From the NCBI GenBank assembly GCA_913051935.1, contig CAJXCU010000014.1, forward strand, positions 1-47,366: a stretch of DNA of 47,366 nt. The letters run 5' to 3'. The position numbers and the translations under genes were made by a program. Every line of letters starts with the position of its first letter. The first letter of the stretch is position 1. The notes beneath the pieces are model-generated. The model saw nothing but the letters and a program-made list of their open reading frames with translations, made no database searches and was not told where the DNA came from. This document shows, piece after piece, positions 18,477-26,066 of this stretch. Source of the stretch: an uncultured Flavobacteriales bacterium (GTDB lineage Bacteria; Bacteroidota; Bacteroidia; Flavobacteriales_D; Crocinitomicaceae).

Positions 18477-19216
18477 AAAAAGTACTCATAATAGACGACG
18501 AAAATAAAACGAAAGAATTCATAAAGAGACTCCTTATTTCTTTTGGACATAACTTCGATATATACACAGATGGCTCAAATGTTGAAAGCGGAATAAATGC
18601 GATTAATAAAATCAAACCTGACCTTGTTTTCCTAGATATTCAGATGCCAGACGGAAACGGGTTCGATGTGCTCAAAGGGGTTAAATACAAGGAATTCGAA
18701 ATTGTATTTATCACGGCATATCAGGAATATGCAATTCAAGCGATTAAATTCAGTGCGCTTGCCTATATCTTGAAACCCATTGACGTAGAGGAATTAGAAG
18801 ACGCGGTTGATAAGGCCCTAACAACATTGAAAAAGAAAAAAAATGAAGTTCAATTTAATGCATTGGCAAATAACATAGACCGCGGAGAAAAAAAGAAGCT
18901 TGTTTTGAAAACACAGGAAAGTGTCTATGTCCTAGAGCTCAAAGAAATAATACGTTGTGAAGCAGACAAAAACTACACCTCATTTTATCTAGAGTCAGGC
19001 AAACGCATATTGGTATCTAAAACGCTTAAAGAATATGACTTGTTACTTTCTGGTCATTCCTTTTTTAGAGTACAGCAATCTCACCTCGTTAATCTTGACC
19101 ATATCAATCGATATGACAAGGCAGATGGTGGTGCCGTTATTATGAAGGATGGTAGCTCAGTGCCATTATCTCCAGCAAAAAAAGAGCAGTTTTTTCAAAT
19201 ATTAGAGAACCTCTAG
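18473..19216 (+). CDS. LytTR-family response regulator
   Basis: 247 residues. The receiver domain spans about 1-120, with the acidic pair VLIIDDENK, phospho-acceptor Asp in LVFLDIQMPDGNG (about 60), the Thr in IVFITAYQEYA and the Lys in YILKPID. A LytTR DNA-binding domain follows from about 140, with ESVYVLELKEIIRCEADKNY, the YTSFYL and ILVSKTLKEYD strands, and FFRVQQSHLVNLDHI. LytTR regulators bind direct-repeat sites and often control secretion, adhesion or extracellular factors. The start overlaps the kinase stop by 4 bases. Its 3' end overlaps the convergent trans-sulfuration gene by 15 bases, so its last five codons are also coding on the opposite strand. Confidence 0.95.
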   Translation: MKKVLIIDDENKTKEFIKRLLISFGHNFDIYTDGSNVESGINAINKIKPDLVFLDIQMPDGNGFDVLKGVKYKEFEIVFITAYQEYAIQAIKFSALAYILKPIDVEELEDAVDKALTTLKKKKNEVQFNALANNIDRGEKKKLVLKTQESVYVLELKEIIRCEADKNYTSFYLESGKRILVSKTLKEYDLLLSGHSFFRVQQSHLVNLDHINRYDKADGGAVIMKDGSSVPLSPAKKEQFFQILENL

Positions 19217-20347
19217 AGCCTGTCTCAAGTCTTGGATAAGATCCTCTGCATCCTCTACCCCGATACTTAAACGAATCAAGCTGTCAACTATTCCGCTTCG
19301 CTCTCTAATTTCTTTGGGAATTGTAGCATGGGTCATTGTCGCAGGGTGACCGATCAAAGATTCCACTCCTCCTAATGATTCTGCAAGAGAAAATAACTTA
19401 AGACGCCCAAAAACGGCTTGCGCATCTTTTAATTTATTCCCCTTAAGAGTGAATGATAGCATTCCTCCATAATCTCGCATTTGATGCTTCGCAATTAAAT
19501 GATTTGAGTGGGATTCAAAACCGGGCCAGTATACCTTCTCCACCGCAGGATGACCAAGAAGAAAAGAAGCTATTTTAACGCCATTTTCACAATGCCGCTG
19601 CATGCGTAAGTGGAGTGTCTTAATCCCCCTTAAGACAAGAAAACAATCCATAGGCCCTGGAACTGCTCCTGAAGAATTTTGAATACGATACATCTCTTTT
19701 GCAATGAAATCATTCGAAGTAACCAAAGCACCCATTATAACATCAGAATGTCCTCCGAGGTATTTCGTAACTGAATGCATTACAATATCTGCACCTAAAT
19801 CTATCGGGTTCTGCAGATAAGGAGTTGCAAAAGTATTATCTACACAAAGCCATGCGTCACATGATGCTGCTAGCTTCACCAAGCTACGAATATCAATAAT
19901 GTTAATCATTGGGTTTGTTGGTGTTTCGGCCCAAATAAGTCTTGTATTTTTATTGACGAGCGCTTTGATGTTTTCCGCATTTGCCATCTCTACAAAATGA
20001 AATTTAATGCCATATTTCTCAAAGATGGTCTTAAAAAGTCGGTATGACCCACCGTATAAATCATTTGTGGAAATCACCTCATCTCCAGGATTCAACATTT
20101 TCATAACACAATCGATGGCAGCAAGGCCCGAAGCAAAACATGCACCATGAAGAGCATTTTCTAGTGCTGCAATATTTTTCTGAAGCGCATCACGCGTAGG
20201 ATTTTGCGTTCTAGAGTATTGATACCCCTTATGGACACCCGCATCCTCTTGGACATATGTTGAGGTTTGGTAAATAGGGGTCATAATCGCACCCGTTGAT
20301 GGATCAGGTTCTACCCCTGCATGAATTGCTTTTGTTCCGAATTTCAT
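19202..20347 (-). CDS. PLP-dependent trans-sulfuration enzyme (cystathionine gamma-synthase or gamma-lyase)
   Basis: A 381-residue fold-type I PLP enzyme of the Cys/Met metabolism family. Key stretches are TKAIHAGVEPDPSTGAIMTP and YQYSRTQNPTRDALQKNIAA at the N-terminus, FASGLAAI, YGGSYRLF, ETPTNPM, CVDNTFATPYLQNP, the PLP lysine motif HSVTKYLGGHSDV (Lys about 195), and the C-terminal SLGGVESLIGHPA. It either makes cystathionine from cysteine and an acylhomoserine or cleaves cystathionine to cysteine; sequence alone does not separate these. A link with the SAM-controlled methionine synthase at 38014-41666 is logical but distant. It follows the alkyltransferase-like gene by 33 bases and probably shares its transcript. 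Confidence 0.93.
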   Translation of the reverse strand: MKFGTKAIHAGVEPDPSTGAIMTPIYQTSTYVQEDAGVHKGYQYSRTQNPTRDALQKNIAALENALHGACFASGLAAIDCVMKMLNPGDEVISTNDLYGGSYRLFKTIFEKYGIKFHFVEMANAENIKALVNKNTRLIWAETPTNPMINIIDIRSLVKLAASCDAWLCVDNTFATPYLQNPIDLGADIVMHSVTKYLGGHSDVIMGALVTSNDFIAKEMYRIQNSSGAVPGPMDCFLVLRGIKTLHLRMQRHCENGVKIASFLLGHPAVEKVYWPGFESHSNHLIAKHQMRDYGGMLSFTLKGNKLKDAQAVFGRLKLFSLAESLGGVESLIGHPATMTHATIPKEIRERSGIVDSLIRLSIGVEDAEDLIQDLRQALEVL

Positions 20348-20380
20348 AATACTTATTTGGACTAAAAATAATAGATTCAG

Positions 20381-20695
20381 TCAAGGTATTTCTAATTCTA
20401 TTGACGGATCCCAAAATAATCTTTCAAAGTCGACCACCCTATCTTCATAAATTACAATTCCCTCACGTTCCAAAAGTAGCTTCATCTTATCCGAAGTTTC
20501 AAAATGATTTTTTCCCGTCAGAAGACCAATTCTATTGACTACACGATGTGCAGGAATATCTTCTTTATTGTGAGATGCATTCATCGCCCATCCCACCATG
20601 CGAGAAGACTGCTTCGACCCCAAATAATTTGCAATAGCACCGTATGATGTCACCCTACCCTCTGGAATAAGCCTTACCACGTCATAAACGTCCAA
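20381..20695 (-). CDS. Alkyltransferase-like protein (MGMT DNA-binding domain without active-site cysteine)
   Basis: 104 residues forming only the C-terminal DNA-binding domain of O6-alkylguanine alkyltransferases: PEGRVTSYGAIANYLGS, then SRMVGWAMNAS (arginine finger region), then IPAHRVVNRIG. In active MGMT the last motif is PCHRV with the acceptor cysteine; here it is PAHRV, so Ala replaces Cys and the protein cannot accept alkyl groups. Such ATL proteins bind O6-alkylguanine and flag it for nucleotide excision repair; uvrC is encoded at 4457-6253. No ATG is available: the frame is open from a stop at 20723-20725, and I take the TTG at 20695 as start because it places the domain N-terminus as in the family. 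An upstream CTG at 20716 is an alternative. Confidence 0.85.
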   Translation of the reverse strand: MDVYDVVRLIPEGRVTSYGAIANYLGSKQSSRMVGWAMNASHNKEDIPAHRVVNRIGLLTGKNHFETSDKMKLLLEREGIVIYEDRVVDFERLFWDPSIELEIP

Positions 20696-20763
20696 AAAGA
20701 AATCAGAATTTTTCAGAAATATTCAGTTTATTCTTTAAAATTAAAGAAATTAAAGTGCATAAA

Positions 20764-20786
20764 AAAAGCCCTATACTAGGGCTTTT
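20764..20786 (-). terminator. Rho-independent terminator of hppA
   Basis: A perfect 10-base inverted repeat, AAAAGCCCTA-TAC-TAGGGCTTTT, lies 28 bases past the hppA stop. On the minus strand the second arm runs into seven T residues. Confidence 0.85.
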
Positions 20787-20813
20787 GTAAACTTTGTGAG
20801 TAAGAAATTGGTT

Positions 20814-23249
20814 TTATTTCGAACCTATCCAGCTCCCATTTTCATCATATTTTGAAAGACAAGCTGCAGTTTCTTCATCACTACAACCTTTCTCTACGCA
20901 CATGGCTGCACATTCCTCTTTCGTCATTTTTGAGCATTCTGACATGTCACACATATTTGCTGACGCCGAAATGTTTTTGTTGACCTCACCTTCAGTTTCA
21001 CAGCAAGCATCTTTTTCTTTATCATCGGTACAGCACTCTGTAACGGCAGTACTCTTTGAATTCGTTTCATCACCATGGCCGCTTCCAAGAATAGGGGCAA
21101 TCACTAGTCCAATTAGACAAGTAAGCTTAATCAAAATATTCATTGATGGACCCGAAGTGTCTTTAAATGGGTCACCAACAGTATCGCCTGTAACTGCCGC
21201 TTTGTGTGCATCAGAACCTTTATAGGTCATCTCCCCATTAATTTCTACCCCTGCCTCGAAAGACTTCTTAGCATTGTCCCAAGCACCACCAGCATTATTT
21301 TGGAATATTGCCCAAAGTACTCCAGAGACGGTAACACCGGCCATGTAGCCTCCTAGCATCTCAGCAATAATTAAATTATTGTCTGGATAAACAACTTTAC
21401 CTAATAGAACAATTACTATTGGAAATCCAATGGTAAGAATGCCTGGAAGCATCATTTCTTTTAAAGAGGCCTTGGTAGAAATATCTACACACTTAGCATA
21501 ATCGGGCTTACCTTTACCTTCCATTATTCCTGGTATTTCCTTGAACTGTCGCCTCACCTCGTAAACCATTTCCATTGCTGCTTTACCAACAGAATTCATA
21601 GCAAGTGCAGAAAATACAACAGGAATCATCCCTCCTACAAATAGCATTGCAAGTACTGGTGCTTTAAAAATATTAATCCCATCAATTCCAGTAAAGGTCA
21701 CATAAGCAGCAAACAAGGCCAAAGAGGTAAGTGCAGCTGAGGCAATGGCAAAACCTTTGCCCGTAGCAGCAGTGGTGTTACCAACTGAATCTAAAATATC
21801 AGTTCGCTCACGGACTATCGGATCCTGCTCACTCATCTCTGCAATTCCTCCAGCGTTGTCAGAGATTGGTCCAAATGCATCTATTGCAAGCTGCATAGCG
21901 GTCGTTGCCATCATAGCTGAGGCAGCCAAAGCCACACCATAAAAACCTGCGAAAGCATACGAGGTCCAAATGGCCGCGGCAAATAAAAGTACAGAGGAGA
22001 AAGTAGATATCATACCAGTAGCTAACCCTGCAATAATATTGGTCCCGGCTCCTGTTGAGGATTGCTGGACTATTTTTAAGATAGGTTTTTTACCCAAACC
22101 TGTATAATACTCTGTAAAAGATGAAATTGCTGCACCAACAACCAAACCAACTAAGGTAGCATAGAAAACATTCATAGAAGAAATGGTTTGTAAGCCTTCA
22201 CCATAAAATGTCATTTGCATTTCAGCAGGAAGCATCCATTTCACAAGAAGAAAGCAAGATATGGCAACCAAAGCAATTGAAGTCCAATTTCCAATATTTA
22301 ATGCCGTTTGTACCTCAGCTTCTTTTGCATCATTCGATGAAATCTTAACCAATAGTGTCCCGATAATAGAAATGATAATACCAAAACCAGCGATCGCCAT
22401 TGGTAAGAGAATCGGGCCAATACCTCCAAAAGCATCGTTGATTACTCCACCCATATCTTCAATCACATAATTACCCAATACCATCGCGGCGAGAACTGTG
22501 GCGACATAGGAACCAAATAAATCAGCACCCATTCCAGCTACATCACCCACATTGTCTCCAACGTTATCTGCTATGGTAGCAGGATTTCTCGGGTCATCCT
22601 CAGGAATTCCTGCCTCTACTTTACCAACTAAATCAGCCCCTACATCCGCTGCCTTAGTATATATACCACCACCTACTCTTGCAAATAAAGCAATGGATTC
22701 AGCTCCTAATGAAAAACCAGCCAATGTTTCTAGTACAATTGTCATATCAGCCGTATTTGTCCATACACCACCCATTACATTATGGAAAAAGAATATGAAA
22801 AATGCTGTTAATCCAAGAACTGCCAAACCAGCTACGCCAAGTCCCATAACAGTTCCACCTCCAAATGAAACTTTTAATGCATTGGGTAAACTTGTTTTTG
22901 CCGCTTGGGTTGTTCTAACATTTGTTTTGGTGGCAATTTTCATACCCATATTTCCTGCAAGTGCAGAGAAAATAGCACCTATAATAAAGGCAACAATGAT
23001 TAAATATCCCGTAGTGGGAACCATGTATGCAACACCAGCTAGTACAAGGCTAGACCCCAAAACAAAAAAGGTTAGTAGTTTATATTCTGCTTTTAAAAAA
23101 GCCAACGCTCCCTCATAAATGTGGTCTGATATTTCTTTCATTTTGCCGTCTCCAGCGTCTTGTTTCATTACCCATGCTTTTTTCACAAACATGTACAGTA
23201 AACCAGCAACAGCTAAAATGATTGGTAAGTAAATTGCAATTGATTCCAT
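20814..23249 (-). CDS. hppA: Membrane-bound ion-pumping pyrophosphatase with cysteine-rich C-terminal extension
   Basis: An 811-residue polytopic protein that hydrolyses pyrophosphate to pump H+ or Na+ across the cytoplasmic membrane. The substrate-site motif [18 protein letters not shown] (about 228-245), [26 protein letters not shown] and the late [18 protein letters not shown] are diagnostic. In [11 protein letters not shown] the residue after GNTTA is Ala rather than Lys, which in this family marks the K+-dependent subclass; the pumped ion is not decided here. The canonical protein ends near [15 protein letters not shown] (about 726). The remaining 85 residues (DNA 20817-21071) form an acidic tail with ten cysteines, including ECC, ACC, MCDMSEC and [12 protein letters not shown], not a standard part of the family. 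It has its own strong promoter and terminator. Confidence 0.96.
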   Translation of the reverse strand: MESIAIYLPIILAVAGLLYMFVKKAWVMKQDAGDGKMKEISDHIYEGALAFLKAEYKLLTFFVLGSSLVLAGVAYMVPTTGYLIIVAFIIGAIFSALAGNMGMKIATKTNVRTTQAAKTSLPNALKVSFGGGTVMGLGVAGLAVLGLTAFFIFFFHNVMGGVWTNTADMTIVLETLAGFSLGAESIALFARVGGGIYTKAADVGADLVGKVEAGIPEDDPRNPATIADNVGDNVGDVAGMGADLFGSYVATVLAAMVLGNYVIEDMGGVINDAFGGIGPILLPMAIAGFGIIISIIGTLLVKISSNDAKEAEVQTALNIGNWTSIALVAISCFLLVKWMLPAEMQMTFYGEGLQTISSMNVFYATLVGLVVGAAISSFTEYYTGLGKKPILKIVQQSSTGAGTNIIAGLATGMISTFSSVLLFAAAIWTSYAFAGFYGVALAASAMMATTAMQLAIDAFGPISDNAGGIAEMSEQDPIVRERTDILDSVGNTTAATGKGFAIASAALTSLALFAAYVTFTGIDGINIFKAPVLAMLFVGGMIPVVFSALAMNSVGKAAMEMVYEVRRQFKEIPGIMEGKGKPDYAKCVDISTKASLKEMMLPGILTIGFPIVIVLLGKVVYPDNNLIIAEMLGGYMAGVTVSGVLWAIFQNNAGGAWDNAKKSFEAGVEINGEMTYKGSDAHKAAVTGDTVGDPFKDTSGPSMNILIKLTCLIGLVIAPILGSGHGDETNSKSTAVTECCTDDKEKDACCETEGEVNKNISASANMCDMSECSKMTKEECAAMCVEKGCSDEETAACLSKYDENGSWIGSK

Positions 23250-23277
23250 AATTCTAATTAATAGTATTTTAAGGCGC

Positions 23278-23309
23278 CAAAAGTAGACTATTCTTTCAAT
23301 CTTTGCAAA
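23278..23309 (-). promoter_or_regulatory. Promoter of hppA
   Basis: On the minus strand TTTG (23309-23306) is followed after 20 bases by TACTTTTG (23285-23278). This matches the Bacteroidota vegetative promoter (TTG, 17-23 bases, TAnnTTTG) in both boxes and spacing. The predicted start near 23272 gives a leader of about 22 bases before the ATG at 23249. Confidence 0.7.
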
Positions 23310-23324
23310 CCTATGACATAAAAA

Positions 23325-23347
23325 AAAGGAGTGAACTACACTCCTTT
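23325..23347 (-). terminator. Rho-independent terminator of the lipoprotein gene
   Basis: A perfect 9-base inverted repeat AAAGGAGTG-AACTA-CACTCCTTT sits 20 bases past the lipoprotein stop, followed on the minus strand by a run of seven T residues counting the stem end. It insulates the hppA promoter located just downstream. Confidence 0.82.
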
Positions 23348-23367
23348 CTTAATTAATCGTATTACGC

Positions 23368-24171
23368 TTATTTGCTATAAGTCGCCTGACAAGTACCAGA
23401 GCCACCTGTTAAAGGGGTTGTATTCTGCCAAGTAAAGGTAATTGTAAAGCTAATCCCATCAGAATTCATGGATCCGAAACCTTCATAGATAATATCACCT
23501 AAACCACCTGGAGCGCCATCTGAGGCGGAGGCTATTGTTATGTTCTCACCATCAATTTGGCAGATTGCAGTACCGTATGAACCAGTGATTCCGCTGAAAA
23601 AATCCGTGATTAGAATTTGGTCACTACTCCCGCCGGCAATAACATTAGGGGATCCATTTAATGCAAGTCCTGTTCCTCCCCCACAATTATCGCTTACACT
23701 CCAGTCGCCAAGCCATGTATCTTGATTAATCACAACGTGTACCGTTCTAACGACCGTAGTTGTTCCATTATTATTCGTAGCAGAATAAGTGACTGAATAA
23801 TCACCAACTTGACTCGCATCTACATCGCTTACATCTGATACCATAACAATTGATCCATCATAATTTGCAGCCGTAGCGTAAGGGTCCGTCCATGTTGTTG
23901 CAACACTAATCGTAGTATCAGAAGAACCGTTAATTGTAATGAAAGGTGTGTAAACACAACTCCCGTCATCAATATTAGCATCAGGATTATAGTTTACAGA
24001 CAGTGTATCCATACATCCCACAATATCGTAATTACAGCTCCCATCATCCTTTTTAGCTTCTGGATTGTAATTGGTAGCAGCAGGATCTGTACAACCTTTT
24101 TTTCTGCATGAAATAGAAAATGTCAAACACATTAACAAAGCAAAAATTGCATAAAATTTCGTTCTTCTCAT
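23368..24171 (-). CDS. Putative lipoprotein with two DDGSC repeats and an Ig-like (DUF5011-type) domain
   Basis: 267 residues. The N-terminus is a signal sequence ending at a candidate lipobox cysteine (LTFSISCRKKG, Cys about 22), weaker than the textbook lipobox but acceptable for Bacteroidota. Two copies of a cysteine motif follow: CTDPAATNYNPEAKKDDGSC and CMDTLSVNYNPDANIDDGSC, an approximately 27-residue repeat common in secreted proteins of marine Bacteroidota. Residues about 80-150 form an Ig-like domain (FITINGSSDTTISV to TTTVVRTVHVVI) resembling DUF5011. The rest (DTWLGDWSVSDNCGGGTG to the end) looks like the lipocalin-like C-terminal domain often seen with such lipoproteins. Function unknown; probably anchored in the outer membrane. 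It is monocistronic, bounded by terminators on both sides. Confidence 0.8.
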   Translation of the reverse strand: MRRTKFYAIFALLMCLTFSISCRKKGCTDPAATNYNPEAKKDDGSCNYDIVGCMDTLSVNYNPDANIDDGSCVYTPFITINGSSDTTISVATTWTDPYATAANYDGSIVMVSDVSDVDASQVGDYSVTYSATNNNGTTTVVRTVHVVINQDTWLGDWSVSDNCGGGTGLALNGSPNVIAGGSSDQILITDFFSGITGSYGTAICQIDGENITIASASDGAPGGLGDIIYEGFGSMNSDGISFTITFTWQNTTPLTGGSGTCQATYSK

Positions 24172-24185
24172 AAAATCATTTTTGT

Positions 24186-24193
24186 CAAATTTA
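24186..24193 (-). promoter_or_regulatory. Possible -7 element for the lipoprotein gene
   Basis: TAAATTTG on the minus strand, an exact TAnnTTTG match, 14 bases before the ATG at 24171 and immediately after the recA terminator. No TTG box found. Confidence 0.4.
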
Positions 24194-24213
24194 ACTAAAA
24201 TCTAATTAAAAAA

Positions 24214-24235
24214 AAACGGCGCCTCAGCGCCGTTT
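24214..24235 (-). terminator. Rho-independent terminator of recA
   Basis: A GC-rich perfect stem AAACGGCGC-CTCA-GCGCCGTTT with a four-base loop begins 17 bases after the recA stop and is followed on the minus strand by a run of T residues (A-run at 24208-24216). It is the strongest terminator in the window. Confidence 0.9.
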
Positions 24236-24252
24236 CTCCAAACGATTTGCTC

Positions 24253-25284
24253 TTAATCTTGTGCGACCTCGGCTGCGACCTCGGGCGACGCAAGAGCGTC
24301 TTTTATTTTTTTCTCAAGTTCCTCAGTAAGCTCTGGGTTGTCTAACAAGAGGTTTTTTATCGAATCTCTTCCCTGACCAAGTCTGGTCTCCCCGTAAGAA
24401 AACCAAGAACCACTTTTCTTCAAAATGTTAAGTTCGACACCTAAGTCTAGAATCTCGCCAATTTTGGAAATACCCTTTCCATACATTACGTCGAATTCAG
24501 CTCTTCGAAAAGGGGGAGCAACTTTATTCTTAACAACCTTTACCTTTACGCGATTTCCTTTAACCTCATCGCCATCCTTCAGCTGGGTTGACCTTCTGAT
24601 ATCCAAACGAATTGAGGAATAGAATTTCAATGCATTTCCACCCGTCGTAGTTTCAGGGTTTCCGAACATTACACCAATTTTTTCTCTGAGCTGATTGATA
24701 AAAATACAACAACATCCGGCCTTATTAATTGAGCTAGTAAGCTTTCGCAAAGCCTTTGACATCAATCTTGCTTGCAAGCCCATTTGAGAATCACCCATCT
24801 CACCTTCAATTTCGGCCTTTGGTGTCAAGGCGGCGACAGAATCCACAATGATTAAGTCAATCGCACCTGAACGAATCAAATTATCTGCTATTTCTAATGC
24901 CTGCTCACCATTGTCAGGTTGGGAAATGAGCAAGTTTGCCACATCAACACCCAAACTTTTAGCATAAAATTGATCAAATGCATGTTCAGCATCAATAAAC
25001 GCAGCGATACCTCCTTGTTTCTGAACTTCAGCAATTGCGTGAATTGCAAGCGTTGTCTTACCTGAGGATTCGGGACCATAAATTTCAACGACCCTGCCCT
25101 TAGGATATCCCTGAACACCCAAAGCCAAATCAAGGGTCAATGAACCAGTTGGAATAACGTCAATTTTTTCTACGGGTGCATCTCCTAGTTTCATTACAGA
25201 TCCTTTTCCATAAGTTTTGTCCAACTTTTCCATGGTCAGCTGGAGTGCTTTCAATTTTTCTTTGTTTTGTTCTTTATTTGGCAT
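24253..25284 (-). CDS. recA: Recombinase RecA
   Basis: 343 residues, normal for RecA. It forms ATP-dependent filaments on single-stranded DNA for strand exchange and stimulates SOS repressor cleavage where an SOS system exists. Visible are the N-terminal segment [15 protein letters not shown], Walker [10 protein letters not shown] (about 69-77), Walker [20 protein letters not shown], the L1/L2 region [20 protein letters not shown], and the C-terminal domain ending in an acidic tail. It has its own two-box promoter and a strong terminator, so it is monocistronic. I did not recognise a LexA-type operator upstream. Confidence 0.99.
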   Translation of the reverse strand: MPNKEQNKEKLKALQLTMEKLDKTYGKGSVMKLGDAPVEKIDVIPTGSLTLDLALGVQGYPKGRVVEIYGPESSGKTTLAIHAIAEVQKQGGIAAFIDAEHAFDQFYAKSLGVDVANLLISQPDNGEQALEIADNLIRSGAIDLIIVDSVAALTPKAEIEGEMGDSQMGLQARLMSKALRKLTSSINKAGCCCIFINQLREKIGVMFGNPETTTGGNALKFYSSIRLDIRRSTQLKDGDEVKGNRVKVKVVKNKVAPPFRRAEFDVMYGKGISKIGEILDLGVELNILKKSGSWFSYGETRLGQGRDSIKNLLLDNPELTEELEKKIKDALASPEVAAEVAQD

Positions 25285-25329
25285 ATCGTTTGTTTTTTTT
25301 AGGCCTATGACCTTAGTTATTTAATGAAT

Positions 25330-25359
25330 CAAAAGTAGAGTGATAGGTTCGTAAACAAA
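25330..25359 (-). promoter_or_regulatory. Promoter of recA
   Basis: On the minus strand TTTG (25359-25356), an 18-base spacer and TACTTTTG (25337-25330) match the Bacteroidota promoter consensus. The -7 box is identical to that of hppA. The expected start near 25324 leaves a leader of about 40 bases, long enough to hold an operator or structure, though I recognise neither. Confidence 0.65.
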
Positions 25360-25366
25360 TTACGTT

Positions 25367-25834
25367 CTACTTTAAATCTAGTAATTTTAAGATTTCATTG
25401 GCATGATCTTTTGTTTTCGGCTTGTGAATAACATGTGTCACCTCGTTATGCTCATTAATCACAAAAGAAATTCTGTGTATTCCATCGTATTCACGCCCCA
25501 TAAACTTTTTTGGACCCCACACCCCAAAAAGATGAATCACTTCTTTTGTTTCGTCGGACAATAATGGGAAAGGAAGTGAAAATTTTGTCGAAAATTTATC
25601 ATGACTTTTAACCGAATCAGCACTGACTCCTAGAACTTTAATCCCGTTCGCCAGAAGCTCTTTATATCCCTCTTTTAAGCTACAGGCTTGCGCAGTACAA
25701 CCTGGGGTATTGTCTTTGGGATAGAAGTAAACTACCCATTTACCACCGACAAAATCACTTGAAGAAATTTTTGCATTGTTTTGGTCAACTCCTTCGAAAG
25801 ATGGAACTTGATCTCCAATTTTTAGTGTTTTCAT
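25367..25834 (-). CDS. bcp: Thioredoxin-dependent peroxiredoxin (Bcp/PrxQ)
   Basis: 155 residues, typical for the BCP/PrxQ family that reduces hydrogen peroxide and organic hydroperoxides with electrons from thioredoxin. The peroxidatic cysteine lies in FYPKDNTPGCTAQACSLKEG (about 45); the second Cys five residues later (about 50) is the usual resolving cysteine of atypical two-Cys PrxQ. Other family positions are GVSADSVKSHDKF, LPFPLLSDE and RISFVINEHNEVTHVI. It lies upstream of recA in the same orientation, but recA has its own promoter in the 82-base gap, so the two need not be co-expressed. Confidence 0.96.
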   Translation of the reverse strand: MKTLKIGDQVPSFEGVDQNNAKISSSDFVGGKWVVYFYPKDNTPGCTAQACSLKEGYKELLANGIKVLGVSADSVKSHDKFSTKFSLPFPLLSDETKEVIHLFGVWGPKKFMGREYDGIHRISFVINEHNEVTHVIHKPKTKDHANEILKLLDLK

Positions 25835-25874
25835 TTGTTTATATTTTAATCTTTATAAATGATGTAATTTTAAT

Positions 25875-25882
25875 CAAATATA
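25875..25882 (-). promoter_or_regulatory. Possible -7 element for bcp
   Basis: TATATTTG on the minus strand matches TAnnTTTG exactly and lies 40 bases upstream of the bcp ATG. The 232-base divergent region between bcp and pgk otherwise shows only AT-rich sequence and the pgk -7 box. Confidence 0.4.
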
Positions 25883-26043
25883 GTTATTATTATTTCCTAA
25901 TCACTCTTTGAACAAAAAAAATAAAAGAAAGTTTGAAAATATTACGGGGTTTATTCACCTTAAATATCACGGTCAATTGCTGAATCAAACTTGGAGCATC
26001 AAGGTAATTTAAGTTAATTCAGTTCTTATTCAATTCTACTTCT

Positions 26044-26052
26044 TAATTTTGC
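26044..26052 (+). promoter_or_regulatory. -7 promoter element of pgk; argues for the downstream ATG start
   Basis: TAATTTTGC matches TAnnTTTGY exactly. A TTG at 26049 that could extend the pgk frame lies inside this box, so it would be upstream of the transcript start; this supports the ATG at 26067 with a leader of roughly 10 bases. Confidence 0.5.
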
Positions 26053-26066
26053 ACAAAATAAATTAT

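Noticed and set aside
22552-23118. 188-codon open frame opposite hppA
   Set aside because: Low-complexity hydrophobic and proline/alanine-rich translation, an antisense shadow of a strongly conserved gene; no start context.
26049-26066. TTG start extending pgk by six residues
   Set aside because: The TTG is inside the TAATTTTGC promoter box; the ATG at 26067 gives the family N-terminus.
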